Of a stretch of DNA of 64,000 nucleotides, positions 55,281 to 64,000 are shown piece after piece. Origin of the DNA: Paenibacillus sp. Soil522 (GTDB lineage Bacteria; Bacillota; Bacilli; Paenibacillales; Paenibacillaceae); NCBI RefSeq assembly GCF_001428245.1, contig NZ_LMRV01000029.1, forward strand, positions 48,086 to 112,085, read 5' to 3'. Each line of letters opens with the position of its first letter. Position 1 is the first letter of the stretch. A program made the translations under genes and the position numbers. The notes beneath the pieces were generated by a model. It was not told where the DNA came from and made no database searches. It worked only from the letters and a program-made list of their open reading frames with translations.

Positions 55281-56423
55281 ATGCCGGTTGGCTTGCTGTA
55301 TTCAATTGGATTTATTATCGCTCTTGTTCTCGCCATCGCGATGACGCCGCTTGTTAAGAAATTCGCTTTCAAAGTAGGCGCAATAGACAAACCAAACCAC
55401 CGCAAGGTACATACGCGCATTATGCCGCGTCTTGGCGGTCTAGCTATTTATATTGCATTCGTTGGCGCGTTTTTTATCTTATCGCCATTCATACCGGACG
55501 GCTTGCTCCGTCCACAGGATTCAAATATGATCAACGCCCTGCTTGTGGGCGGCACAATGATTATTATTTTAGGCGCTTTTGATGACCGCTTTGAGCTGTC
55601 AGCGAAAGTAAAGCTTCTAGGCCAAATCGCGGCGGCATGCGTTGTCGTATTCGGCTTTGACGTAAAGATCGACCTGCTCAACATTCCATTCGGCGAAACG
55701 ATGCAGCCGATTGCCGGTTGGATCAGTATTCCGCTCACAATTGTGTGGATAGTCGGCGTAACGAATGCGATCAACTTGATCGACGGATTGGACGGTCTGG
55801 CAGCCGGCGTATCCGGTATCGCGATCGCAACGATTGTTGTGATGGCGTCACTGATGGGCTTTCAACCGGTCATCCTGCTCAGCACATTGCTGCTCGGAGG
55901 AATCGCCGGATTTCTCGTATTTAATTTTCATCCCGCAAAAATATTTATGGGTGACTCAGGCTCGCTGTTTCTCGGCTTTAGCTTAGCAACGCTTTCGATG
56001 CTTGGGTTTAAGCAGGTTACGATCGTATCATTCGTAACGCCGCTGCTCATCATTGGCGTACCGCTTTCGGATACATTCTTTGCAATTGTTCGCCGCTGGG
56101 TGAACAAGCGTCCGATTTTCGCTCCGGACAAAGGTCATTTGCATCACAGGCTGCGCGATCTTGGCTTCAGTCACCGCCGCACCGTCCTAATCATTTGGGG
56201 TGTAGCTGCGATATTCGGCGCACTGGCAATCGTGCAATCGGCTGTCGTGCAATCAAGCGCAGCGAACTGGATCACCTTTGCCGTTATTTGTATGCTGATG
56301 TTCTTCCTGCAAATTGGGGCAGAGGTAATCGGTATTGTCGATAAAACGCGCAGGCCGCTTATTAATTTCCTAGGCCGAATGAGGCTTCGTCTTAAACTGG
56401 ATGCCGAATCCCGTTCGAAATAA
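55281..56423 (+). CDS. tagO: Undecaprenyl-phosphate GlcNAc-1-phosphate transferase (TagO/WecA)
   Basis: It loads GlcNAc-1-phosphate from UDP-GlcNAc onto undecaprenyl phosphate, starting wall-polymer synthesis. About eleven membrane helices are visible, with DKPNHRKVHTRIMPRLGGLAIY, NAINLIDGLDGLAAGVSGIA (catalytic Asp cluster) and FLVFNFHPAKIFMGDSGSLFLGF; a His-rich loop DKGHLHHRLRDLG near 290 completes the site. ATG 55281 follows AAAAGGGGAG; an earlier ATG at 55260 precedes that site. It has 380 residues. Confidence 0.94.
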   Translation: MPVGLLYSIGFIIALVLAIAMTPLVKKFAFKVGAIDKPNHRKVHTRIMPRLGGLAIYIAFVGAFFILSPFIPDGLLRPQDSNMINALLVGGTMIIILGAFDDRFELSAKVKLLGQIAAACVVVFGFDVKIDLLNIPFGETMQPIAGWISIPLTIVWIVGVTNAINLIDGLDGLAAGVSGIAIATIVVMASLMGFQPVILLSTLLLGGIAGFLVFNFHPAKIFMGDSGSLFLGFSLATLSMLGFKQVTIVSFVTPLLIIGVPLSDTFFAIVRRWVNKRPIFAPDKGHLHHRLRDLGFSHRRTVLIIWGVAAIFGALAIVQSAVVQSSAANWITFAVICMLMFFLQIGAEVIGIVDKTRRPLINFLGRMRLRLKLDAESRSK

Positions 56424-56425
56424 AC

Positions 56426-56467
56426 AAGAGCTCTGGATCCCGCAAGGGAAACAGGGCTCTTTTTTTT
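56426..56467 (+). terminator. Intrinsic terminator after tagO
   Basis: AAGAGC.CTG..CCC, loop GCAA, GGG...CAG.GCTCTT followed by T8. Confidence 0.9.
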
Positions 56468-56684
56468 GTTCAAAATGGGTTATATAACTAAAAAAATTGA
56501 AGCCAAATACCGATAACAACTGTACAGAACTTTTCTGCGGTCAGAGTTACTTGCTGCAAATCGAACGAAAGCTGACTAAATAGGAAAAGGGAGGAAGGTT
56601 TATTCATAAGTAAGCTGCACGGTCTTCACTTCATCTGCTATTAAATACCTATGCTCGTCATATACATAAAGGAGGAACATTGTT

Positions 56685-59600
56685 TTGAGAAGAATTCTAT
56701 CATTAGCGCTGACGCTGGCATTGTTGATTACATTGTTGCCGCCGTTCGGTTTGTCGCAAGTGGCCACAGCCGCAGCAGGCAGCTTCAGCTTCCCGGCAGA
56801 GAAGGATCTATCAACGCAAGCGAGAGTAACAACGGATCCGAGTCTCACCTTAACGGGTTCAATTACGGGGGTAGACCCATCATCGGTATCTTACAGCGTT
56901 ACACAAATCATCAATAACAAAGGCAATGATGATCCGGCCGATGATCAGATTGGGTCAAAGCGCGAAAACATTACAAGCAACATTTATATCAACGGCTTTA
57001 ACATTCAAGTATATAACGTGGAATTGTTTCCTGGTCTGAACCAGATTACGTTCAAAGGCATTCAGGGCGGCGGCGAAGTGACAAATTCGATCTATATCGA
57101 ATATCACAACGGGCCTGTTTTTTATGATTTGGTCGCTCAATTAGACGGGAACAAATTCAATATCGAAGAAACGGGCACTACGGTTGTTCACTCAACAGCG
57201 TCTGCAGGCCGTCAATCCGCAGACATCAGCATTACAGGCATTGCTCCTAACGCACAGCAGGTCACGGTTGACGTTAACGGCAGCAGTAAAACCTATTCCG
57301 TGAACAGCTCGAACAAGTTTCAGTTCGCGGCATCTCCGATTACGCTCCAGAAGGGTAAAAACTTAGTTACAATTAAAGTGAACAATGCCAACCAAACCGT
57401 AGAAACAACTCGGGAGGTTGCCTTTTATAATGGCGGGGTTACATTCTATGATGTGAACTTGAATGGATTAGCAGGTGTAACACCGGGATCTGAACCGCTC
57501 GAGTATAGTCCGAATTTGCTTGTGACCAATACGAGCTCGGCAGCCGTAACCGGTAAAATCATCGTTCCTAACTATTTAAAGGATGATTCAGTACCGGCAG
57601 ACGGGACGCTTGAGCCTCATCCGAATCCGGCGCAAAACATACCGATTAAATACACGATTACTGGCAGCGGAGGCATCAGCTTTGCGCAGCCGGCAGCTCC
57701 TCCGGCGTCGGTTCCGGCAGCTACTCCAGTTGGCACTTATAACGGAACGGAAGCGTTTTTCATCTATGAATTTACAACACCTATCGGGGCGAACCATGCG
57801 CTAGTCTTCGAAAAGGATTATAACATTCAATTAACGGCTCAAAATGCAAAAAAAGCTGCGCTTGGACAGACGCCTGTTGACGAAGGAACGGGTCTAATGG
57901 GCTTTTCCCTGCAGGATGCCAGCAAGCAGTTTATCGAAGATATCAACTATTTAAGCGGATATCGAACAGGTAACGGAGAAGCATTGACAGGAACGCCGCT
58001 TGAAGGCGCTAATCTTTATAGCGTACCTTTTGTGATGGAGGTTCTTGTCGGAAACGCAGCCATGAACAGCGCGGATGGAATAGTAACCGTAACGAATATC
58101 AAAAATGTGTCGAATGCATCGGCAACAGGATATACCTACACGGATGTAAGCAACATCGAAAACGTATCATCGACGCTTGCCAACAAATTCGTGAACGTAA
58201 ATGGAAAGATATACAAACGTGAAATTCTTATTTTCAAAAAGCTGCCTTTTGAGGGCACCCAAACGGTTACTCTGGATGTAGGCGGGGTAACGAAGCAGGT
58301 GAAGTTCACGATGCTGTTTGGTCCATACGTCAGCTACACAAGTGTGTTTGATAATATGACCGTTTACGACGATACGAATAAATTGAAAACCGAACGTATT
58401 GCAGAGGCCATCACGTCTACGCTGAGCGATTTCACAGGCGTTCTCAATAATATCAATAATACTTCCGAAGTACGTTATGACTTTGCTAACAATCAGGCTC
58501 AAACCGTATTTTTCTATGTAAACAATACGCCGATCAAGCTTCAGAAACAAACAACTAACGGACCGGCTACAAGCTTCATGATTCTAGATAGTGCTGCAGA
58601 ACGTACAAAGGCATTTGATGCCTTATTCAGCGGAGAGAATGAGATCAAATTCGTATTTCAGGGCAGCAAAAACTCATATGAGAAAACGATCAAGCTTTTT
58701 CTTATTCCAACAAACCTGCCGGTCATACCGGTTGATGGAACGAAGATTTATCCATACGGGGCCCAGTATACCGAACCGGTTCCAAATGATCCGAGCTTTG
58801 TGAATCGCGGCGGCATTTATACGACGAATGAAGCGAACATGAACGTATTCGGGACATTTGATTTTATTGATTTTATCGCTGCTGGCGCAACTGATGCTGC
58901 CATCGTCAGCAATATCCAAAGCAAACTTGATCAAATGGATGTTCCTGCCAATGGCCTTACCGATCCGAGCAAGTATATTTTGAAAATCGAAAGCAGCTCG
59001 TTCACGAATCCTATCGTTTGGGACTTGAGCAAACAGCTGATTATTATGCGAGGACCTGCCGTTATCGGAACGGTTAACAATACAGCAAATAACGATGTGG
59101 CGAGGCTCTCTGTCCGATACGATATTTTAAGCAAAACATTTTCTTTCATTTTAACCGGGCAAGCACTAAATTCGGACGGCAGCTCAAGCGTATATACGTT
59201 TACCGTCTTCAATAACGGCGAGACGGGACCAAAAGGAGCGTTTCGTCTAGAGGTTGATCCGACCTCGCTGCCATATACCATTCTTCGTCCGATCTTGCCT
59301 AATAAGAGCATCGTCAACCAAAACTATGTGGAAGTCATTATCGATGCTCCCGGAGCGGAAACGATCACAATTAACAAACAGCTGGCGGAAAAAATCGATT
59401 TCGATTCCGACAATAACCCTGCAACGGTAGAACAATTGTATAAGAATACGTATCGCGTATTCGTCAATAAGCTCAAGGTTGGCAAGAACAAAATCGACTT
59501 TGTCATCGCGAGCGCAAATGATAAGGTCCAAGGCAGTATGGATATCACGTATGCGCCGACTAACATTCCGGGAGCCCAGTATTTGGAAATGATGGCGAAC

Positions 59601-60842
59601 AGCCATAAAATTTTCGATGGAGCGCTCAATTTGAAGTTTGCGAAAGGTACAACGCTTATCAGAACCGATTTTAACGTACCTGGAGAGCTAAAAAACCAGA
59701 TATTCACGGGCCACAATTTATTGTTTGCTATCGCGAATGCCGAGGATGGTGTCGTTGACCGCCGCGAGCTTGAGCCGCTGCCGCCAAACTTTGATATTAT
59801 TTTAGAAAGCTTTGGGACAAGATTCAGGCTTTCTTATCCTGCACGCTTCACCAAAGCAAGTCCGGTATACTGGATTGACGCAGGTTTAGCGGATGATCCG
59901 GCAACCTTGAACGCGTACGATCCTCTGACCAGAGGGGTGGATCCTTATCAATTCCCGAATGCGACTGGTAAGGGCGGAACAAAGATCCCGACCTACGACG
60001 AGCGTCCTGACAATCGCGAATTGATTACTTCAAAGACGGGGACATTGACGCTTTCCTTCGATCCGAATATGAAGGACAGCATAGGGACAATCATCACCGT
60101 ATACCGTTACGACGTAAAAGCTAAGTATTGGGAAAACATTGGCGGTACGGTTGACGTGAAGAAAAATACGGTTACCGTTCCATTCAATAAATTCGGTTAT
60201 TATGTAGTCGGCAAAATGGTGTACACGTTCACGGATGTGACAACACATCCTTATGCGAGAAACTTCCTTGAAGCAATTTACTCCAAAGGGATCATGAACG
60301 CTGCGGGCTTTGACGATTTCGGCTCCAATATTTTCGTGACGCGCGGCGAGTTCGCGAGAATGATGGTTAAGGCGCTTGATATCCCGCTCAACTATGAGCT
60401 AAGCAAGCCGCATTTCGATGATGTGCCGGCAATCATTAACCCGGATGCATTATGGGATTATAGATATGTGGAAACCGCAGCGAGAGAAGGCATCATTCGC
60501 GGAACCGGTCCGCGGACGTTCCAGCCGAGCTCTAGTTTAACGAGAGAAGAGGCTTCCGTTATTATCGCGAGAGCGTTAGACTTGAAGGTGGCTACCGATT
60601 CAAAGAAGATTGACAAAGATCTGGAGAAGACGTTTAAGGATGCGGGAAGCGTCAATTACTACTCGAAGAGCTCTGTTCTTGCCATCGCAAAGAAAAAGTA
60701 CATCCTCGGCTCTCTGGTCGATCCAAGCAATCCGAAAGCCGGCTCGGTATTCGAGCCAAGATCAAATCTGCTGCGTTCTGACGCAGCCATTATCGTAGCT
60801 CGTATTTTGGCGGATTTGAAGAAGCTTCCGAGCATCGGCTGA
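56685..60842 (+). CDS. Large SLH-domain surface protein
   Basis: A 1385-residue secreted protein. A Sec signal peptide (about 1-31, LALTLALLITLLPP, cleavage after ATAAA) precedes a long beta-rich region (about 32-1180) with several Ig-like stretches (e.g. VTVDVNGSSKTYSVNSSNKFQF and ITIKVNNANQTVETTREVAFYNGG) and no enzymatic motif I recognise. Three SLH domains form the C-terminus (about 1182-1385; TRGEFARMMVKAL, LTREEASVIIARAL, LRSDAAIIVARIL). TTG 56685 follows AAAGGAGGAAC. It lies next to the main S-layer gene and the polymer-modifying genes; a structural or adhesive role is inferred. Confidence 0.88.
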   Translation: MRRILSLALTLALLITLLPPFGLSQVATAAAGSFSFPAEKDLSTQARVTTDPSLTLTGSITGVDPSSVSYSVTQIINNKGNDDPADDQIGSKRENITSNIYINGFNIQVYNVELFPGLNQITFKGIQGGGEVTNSIYIEYHNGPVFYDLVAQLDGNKFNIEETGTTVVHSTASAGRQSADISITGIAPNAQQVTVDVNGSSKTYSVNSSNKFQFAASPITLQKGKNLVTIKVNNANQTVETTREVAFYNGGVTFYDVNLNGLAGVTPGSEPLEYSPNLLVTNTSSAAVTGKIIVPNYLKDDSVPADGTLEPHPNPAQNIPIKYTITGSGGISFAQPAAPPASVPAATPVGTYNGTEAFFIYEFTTPIGANHALVFEKDYNIQLTAQNAKKAALGQTPVDEGTGLMGFSLQDASKQFIEDINYLSGYRTGNGEALTGTPLEGANLYSVPFVMEVLVGNAAMNSADGIVTVTNIKNVSNASATGYTYTDVSNIENVSSTLANKFVNVNGKIYKREILIFKKLPFEGTQTVTLDVGGVTKQVKFTMLFGPYVSYTSVFDNMTVYDDTNKLKTERIAEAITSTLSDFTGVLNNINNTSEVRYDFANNQAQTVFFYVNNTPIKLQKQTTNGPATSFMILDSAAERTKAFDALFSGENEIKFVFQGSKNSYEKTIKLFLIPTNLPVIPVDGTKIYPYGAQYTEPVPNDPSFVNRGGIYTTNEANMNVFGTFDFIDFIAAGATDAAIVSNIQSKLDQMDVPANGLTDPSKYILKIESSSFTNPIVWDLSKQLIIMRGPAVIGTVNNTANNDVARLSVRYDILSKTFSFILTGQALNSDGSSSVYTFTVFNNGETGPKGAFRLEVDPTSLPYTILRPILPNKSIVNQNYVEVIIDAPGAETITINKQLAEKIDFDSDNNPATVEQLYKNTYRVFVNKLKVGKNKIDFVIASANDKVQGSMDITYAPTNIPGAQYLEMMANSHKIFDGALNLKFAKGTTLIRTDFNVPGELKNQIFTGHNLLFAIANAEDGVVDRRELEPLPPNFDIILESFGTRFRLSYPARFTKASPVYWIDAGLADDPATLNAYDPLTRGVDPYQFPNATGKGGTKIPTYDERPDNRELITSKTGTLTLSFDPNMKDSIGTIITVYRYDVKAKYWENIGGTVDVKKNTVTVPFNKFGYYVVGKMVYTFTDVTTHPYARNFLEAIYSKGIMNAAGFDDFGSNIFVTRGEFARMMVKALDIPLNYELSKPHFDDVPAIINPDALWDYRYVETAAREGIIRGTGPRTFQPSSSLTREEASVIIARALDLKVATDSKKIDKDLEKTFKDAGSVNYYSKSSVLAIAKKKYILGSLVDPSNPKAGSVFEPRSNLLRSDAAIIVARILADLKKLPSIG

Positions 60843-60860
60843 CAAATATTCGACATTAGA

Positions 60861-60898
60861 AAAATCTGGCTGCAGACGTGTTCTGCAGCCGGATTTTT
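60861..60898 (+). terminator. Intrinsic terminator after the large SLH gene
   Basis: AATC.GGCTGCAGA, loop CGTGT, TCTGCAGCC.GATTTTTT with a T6 tail. Confidence 0.92.
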
Positions 60899-60957
60899 TG
60901 TTGAAACCACGGCGGTTTTACGCTGTGTGAAACATTATCCATGGAAAAAGTTACGCG

Positions 60958-60987
60958 TCGACGGGTTCTATGAAAACAAGTTATACT
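60958..60987 (+). promoter_or_regulatory. Upstream promoter candidate of the S-layer gene
   Basis: TCGACG (60958-60963), an 18-nt spacer and TATACT (60982-60987). It would give an mRNA leader of over 400 nt. Confidence 0.4.
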
Positions 60988-61170
60988 AACAAAGCGGTTA
61001 CAAAGTTAGTACATACTATTGAAAGAAAAAATTTAAAAACTTTTTTCAAAAAGATCGCAACTTTTTCCGCAACGGTGCGTTTAAATACATGACGCATCTA
61101 CAAACGCACAAACTGATACGCTGGACCTATCCCAATTGGAAACGAATTGGAATGAATTCTCAACTTCCTC

Positions 61171-61199
61171 TTTACGGTAGGGGTCGCCCATTGTATAAT
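61171..61199 (+). promoter_or_regulatory. Main promoter candidate of the S-layer gene
   Basis: TTTACG (61171-61176), exactly 17 nt, TATAAT (61194-61199). Transcription near 61206 would leave a leader of about 215 nt before the signal-peptide ATG, carrying two ribosome sites. Confidence 0.6.
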
Positions 61200-61324
61200 G
61201 TTGTAGTGCGTAGCAACTCTAGCATTTTTCTCTCTTTATTTACAAGTTTCTACGACATGATCTTACAAATGGGTTTATCATGACCGTAGACATCATTTAT
61301 ATCAAATCTATGCTCAACTCTGGA

Positions 61325-61419
61325 AAGGGGGTGAATCGGCTATGAGGGAAAAGAGCAATTCACTATTTAAACAAAACTCTCAACAACCGCACGTATTTAG
61401 AGGAGGAGAAATAAAGGTT
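61325..61419 (+). other. Dual translation-start leader of the S-layer gene
   Basis: Two good ribosome sites each face an in-frame ATG. AAAGGGGGTG (61325-61334) precedes ATG 61342, and AGGAGGAG (about 61400-61408) precedes ATG 61420. The 26 codons between them are hydrophilic and basic. Similar tandem starts are known for the cell wall protein operon of Brevibacillus. Upstream, 60898-61324 holds promoters and AT-rich leader but no gene. Confidence 0.7.
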
Positions 61420-63846
61420 ATGAAGAAAAAAATAGCATCTATGGTATTGGCGACAGCGCTAGTACTTCCAACATCTCTTACAGCTTTTGCAGCAACACCG
61501 TCTGATGTAGTGGGCAAGCCAGTACAATCAGCGGTTGAAGAACTAACTGCACTTGGTGTTATCAACGGTTACGAAGATGGTACTTTCAAACCAGGCAACG
61601 ACATTACTCGCGCAGAACTTGCTAAAGTAATCGTTATTGCAACTGGTAACGCAAGCAACGCTGATCTTTTGAAATCTCAAAAGCCTAACTTCAGCGATGT
61701 TAAAGCAAACCAATGGTACACTGGCTACATAAACGTGGCAGAGGCTAAAAAATTGGTTCAAGGCTATAACAAAAAATTCCGTCCTAGCGACAAAGTTAAG
61801 TTTGAAGAAGTAGTAGCGGTATTGGTTCGTGCTCTTGGTTACAAAGACGCTAACCTTTCCGGCACATGGCCTAATAACGTATTGCTGCAAGCTAACTCGC
61901 AAGAAATCAACATGTTCAAAGGTGTTGACATCACTAAAGGCCAAACAGCTAACCGTGGTGTTGTAGCTCAGTTGGTATCCAACACACTTGACGATGCATT
62001 GGTTAAATACGATGCAGACGGTAACCTCGGTAATGTGGTGCCGGCTAAAACGCTGATTGAACAAATCGGTGCAGTAACAACAGGCATTTTGGAAAACACA
62101 GCTCTTGAAAACAACAGCACACAAATCCGTGTTGGTGGTGTACTACACACAGTTGCTAAAGACTTTGTTGTAACTGGCGGCAAAAAGCTTTCTGAGCTTG
62201 CTGGCCGTACAGTTTCTGTAATCAAAGTTGGCGGTAACGTAGTAGCAGTTTCTGACAAACAAGATGCAGCTAAAGTTGCAACTGGCAAAAACAATGTCGC
62301 AGCAGCAGATCTTACTGATGCTGGCACAATTACTTTGGATGGCGTAACTACTCCATACCAAATCGCTCCTGCTTTCTTGTTCATCAAAAACGGTGCGCTT
62401 GTTACTGTTGCTGCTAACAAAGACATCGCTGCAGGCGCTAACGTATCCTTGATCCTTAACGCTGCTGGCAACGAAGTAAGTGCAGTAGTTGTTACTGAGT
62501 ACACTGCAACTAACAAATTGTTCGTAAGCTACGATGCAAAAACAGCATACCGTGCAGCCCAAATCACTCACGATGGCGGCGTTGTATCTGTAGATGAGAA
62601 CACAGTTATTAAACTTGACGGTAAAGTTGCTGCTGCAGCTGACCTGAAAAAAGACGATGTAATCGATGTTGTAGCTAGCGGTACAAAAGCTGTTACAATC
62701 GAAGCTGCTCGTAAAACAGCAACTGGTAAAGTGACTTCGACTTCTACTACTGGCACTGACAAAGCTTATGTTGTTAACGGCACTAGCTACGTAGAAGCTT
62801 CGGCTCTTAACCTTGTAATCGGTACTGAATACAACTACATTCTTAACAAAGATAACAAAATCGTTAAAGCAACTGTTGTAACTGCTGGTGCAGGCGCTGA
62901 TGCTTACGGCGTAATCACTAAAGTAGTTGACAACGTAGCTGTTCTTGACGGCGTACAAGTGTCGACTAAGGATAAAGTTGAATTCTTCTCCTTGAAAACT
63001 AACACTAAAGAAGTAGCTTACCTGGCTGCAACTTATGCAGCTGCTGATAGCGATGCTGACTTCATCGCCAAATTCACTTATGACGCTGCTGGTAAAGTGA
63101 CAGGTATCACTGTACCACAAGCATTGACTGTAGCTGGTTCTGCAGACGTTACTGAAATTTCGGCTTCTGCTATCAAAACAGCTTCCCTGTACAACGTTAC
63201 TTCGAACACTGTTGTAGTAAACGGTCTTGACCTTGCTAACAACAACGTTTCGGTTGGCGCTCTTTCCAACATCACTAAAAACGATAAAGTAGTCATCGTT
63301 AACGACAGCATCAACGCTTCGTTCATCGTATTGACTAAAGACAACGAAGCTAGCTCCGAGCTTGCTAAAGTTTCCGGTCTGTTCGTTTCGAAAACTGAAG
63401 CTGTTACAGCTTCCGGTTCGACTTACAGCGTGAAATTGAATGTTGCTGGCGAAGAGAAAACATACGTAGTTGGCAACGCTGCTTACATGACTGCAGTAGC
63501 TGCTAAACAACTCGTATCGTTGACTGATTCCGCTCCTGCAACTGTTGGTTACGAAACACTTACAGCTGTTGCTACTGCTGCTGCTGCTAACTCGCAAATC
63601 AGCGCTGTGAACACTACTACAAAAACTTTCAAAATCGGAACTGTTGATCACGTAGCAACTGCTAACACGAAATACTACGTAATCGATAAAGACGGCGTTG
63701 TATCCGTAGCTGGTTTCGACGCAGTATCTTTCGCTGGAACTGGAACTGTTGGTACACACTACACAGTAGCTTTCACAACAACTGGAACTGTTGTTGGCGG
63801 AACATACAATGAAGTAGGCGCTATCGTTATCACTCAACTTCAATAA
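61420..63846 (+). CDS. Major S-layer protein with N-terminal SLH domains
   Basis: Probably the main S-layer protein: 808 residues from ATG 61420, beginning MKKKIASMVLATALVLPTSLTAFA, a clear signal peptide cut after AFA-A. SLH domains follow: one at about 27-75 (LGVINGYEDGTFKPGNDITRAELAKVIV), one at about 87-138 (FSDVKANQWYTGYINVAEAKKLVQGY) and a weaker third at about 142-190. The remaining 600 residues are Ala/Thr/Val/Lys-rich beta sequence with no Cys. Strong codon bias (GCT, AAC, GTT) and lower GC than neighbours mark very high expression. A start at 61342 would give 834 residues. Confidence 0.9.
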   Translation: MKKKIASMVLATALVLPTSLTAFAATPSDVVGKPVQSAVEELTALGVINGYEDGTFKPGNDITRAELAKVIVIATGNASNADLLKSQKPNFSDVKANQWYTGYINVAEAKKLVQGYNKKFRPSDKVKFEEVVAVLVRALGYKDANLSGTWPNNVLLQANSQEINMFKGVDITKGQTANRGVVAQLVSNTLDDALVKYDADGNLGNVVPAKTLIEQIGAVTTGILENTALENNSTQIRVGGVLHTVAKDFVVTGGKKLSELAGRTVSVIKVGGNVVAVSDKQDAAKVATGKNNVAAADLTDAGTITLDGVTTPYQIAPAFLFIKNGALVTVAANKDIAAGANVSLILNAAGNEVSAVVVTEYTATNKLFVSYDAKTAYRAAQITHDGGVVSVDENTVIKLDGKVAAAADLKKDDVIDVVASGTKAVTIEAARKTATGKVTSTSTTGTDKAYVVNGTSYVEASALNLVIGTEYNYILNKDNKIVKATVVTAGAGADAYGVITKVVDNVAVLDGVQVSTKDKVEFFSLKTNTKEVAYLAATYAAADSDADFIAKFTYDAAGKVTGITVPQALTVAGSADVTEISASAIKTASLYNVTSNTVVVNGLDLANNNVSVGALSNITKNDKVVIVNDSINASFIVLTKDNEASSELAKVSGLFVSKTEAVTASGSTYSVKLNVAGEEKTYVVGNAAYMTAVAAKQLVSLTDSAPATVGYETLTAVATAAAANSQISAVNTTTKTFKIGTVDHVATANTKYYVIDKDGVVSVAGFDAVSFAGTGTVGTHYTVAFTTTGTVVGGTYNEVGAIVITQLQ

Positions 63847-63866
63847 TAGAAGTTGATCTAGAAAGA

Positions 63867-63900
63867 AAGAGCCTCCGGGAAACCGGGGGCTCTTTTTTTT
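63867..63900 (+). terminator. Intrinsic terminator of the S-layer gene
   Basis: AAGAGCC.CCGG, loop GAAA, CCGG.GGCTCTT followed by T8. A group II intron begins 2 nt after it. Confidence 0.93.
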
Positions 63901-63902
63901 GT

Positions 63903-64000
63903 GTGCGCCCAGCATGGGCGCTATCTCTAGGGTTCGAGTCCCGAATGGTGAAGGCAGTAGTAGCCATAGCTTAAGGCAAGGGTGTCCATCGCGAGGTGGA
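63903..64000 (+). mobile_element. 5' end of a group II intron, probably class IIC, cut by the window edge
   Basis: The sequence starts with GTGCG (the GUGYG 5' consensus), then a perfect GCGCCC/GGGCGC hairpin, AGGGTTCGAGTCCCGAA, GGTGAAGGCAGTAGTAGCC and GCAAGGGTGTCCATCGCGAG. The order and wording closely follow domain I of the Oceanobacillus iheyensis group IIC intron as I remember it. Insertion right behind a Rho-independent terminator is the habit of class IIC introns. The remaining domains and any reverse transcriptase lie beyond the window. Confidence 0.85.

Noticed and set aside
61089..61283. 64-codon frame in the S-layer leader
   Set aside because: No ribosome site, unconvincing composition, and it overlaps the main promoter.
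62143..63915. Open frame of 590 codons on the minus strand opposite the S-layer gene
   Set aside because: Its product is low-complexity Ser/Cys/Tyr/Val sequence caused by the biased codons of the S-layer gene, with no ribosome site and no domain.
63930..63945. GGGTTCGAGTCCC resembling a tRNA T-arm
   Set aside because: No acceptor, D or anticodon arm surrounds it; the whole context fits domain I of a group II intron.

Overview
The window looks like a chromosomal segment of an endospore-forming, flagellated, S-layer-bearing member of the Bacillales, most likely Paenibacillus or a close relative. The evidence is the sporulation genes spoIID, spoIIQ and spoIIID next to mbl and flhO/flhP, a CsaB-type S-layer anchoring locus with SLH proteins, a full atp operon followed by an 11-gene nuo operon, strong AAGGAGG-type ribosome sites and frequent TTG/GTG starts. 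Every convincing gene lies on the + strand; the only minus-strand coding trace is a decayed remnant near 47.8-48.2 kb.

Layout. 0.1-5.3 kb: tRNA modification (ywlC), Mn efflux (mntP), arginine phosphatase (ywlE), then a ZTP-riboswitch-led unit rpiB-ywlG-glyA. 5.4 kb: a tight cluster of four DnaA boxes. 5.7-10.4 kb: molybdate transporter modAB without modC, a membrane-anchored Gly/Cys-tailed protein, upp and UDP-GlcNAc 2-epimerase. 10.5-18.1 kb: atpZ-I-B-E-F-H-A-G-D-C. 18.3-28.4 kb: nuoA-B-C-D-H-I-J-K-L-M-N, lacking the NADH-oxidising NuoEFG module. 28.5-29.3 kb: apparently gene-free, decayed-looking DNA. 29.3-34.6 kb: an SLH-anchored subtilisin-like protease, ywzB and murA. 34.6-41.6 kb: a sucrose/fructoside uptake and hydrolysis cassette (LacI regulator, ABC transporter, GH32 enzyme, fructokinase) lying between murA and spoIID. 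41.8-47.8 kb: spoIID, spoIIQ, spoIIID, mbl, flhO, flhP, epuA-like. 48.2-51.1 kb: pgsA, fabZ, phosphoglucomutase. 51.1-63.9 kb: cell-surface locus (DUF5693 membrane protein, csaB, tagA/wecG, tagO/wecA, a 1385-aa SLH protein and the main S-layer protein). The last 98 bases are the 5' end of a group II intron, probably class IIC, inserted directly behind the S-layer terminator.

How the parts work together. The complex I-like enzyme builds a proton gradient that the neighbouring ATP synthase uses. wecB, tagO, tagA, csaB and DUF5693 plausibly make, pyruvylate and export the secondary wall polymer that holds the SLH proteins, three of which are in this window. The sucrose cassette is a complete uptake-to-fructose-6-phosphate route except for its ATPase.

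The most notable non-coding signals are the ZTP riboswitch, the DnaA-box cluster, a family of ~99-bp double-hairpin repeats placed at gene 3' ends, a 240-nt structured spacer between atpA and atpG, the dual-start leader of the S-layer gene, and the group II intron. I found no CRISPR array, no tRNA or rRNA gene, and no clear defence system. All calls come from reading the sequence; no database search was run.
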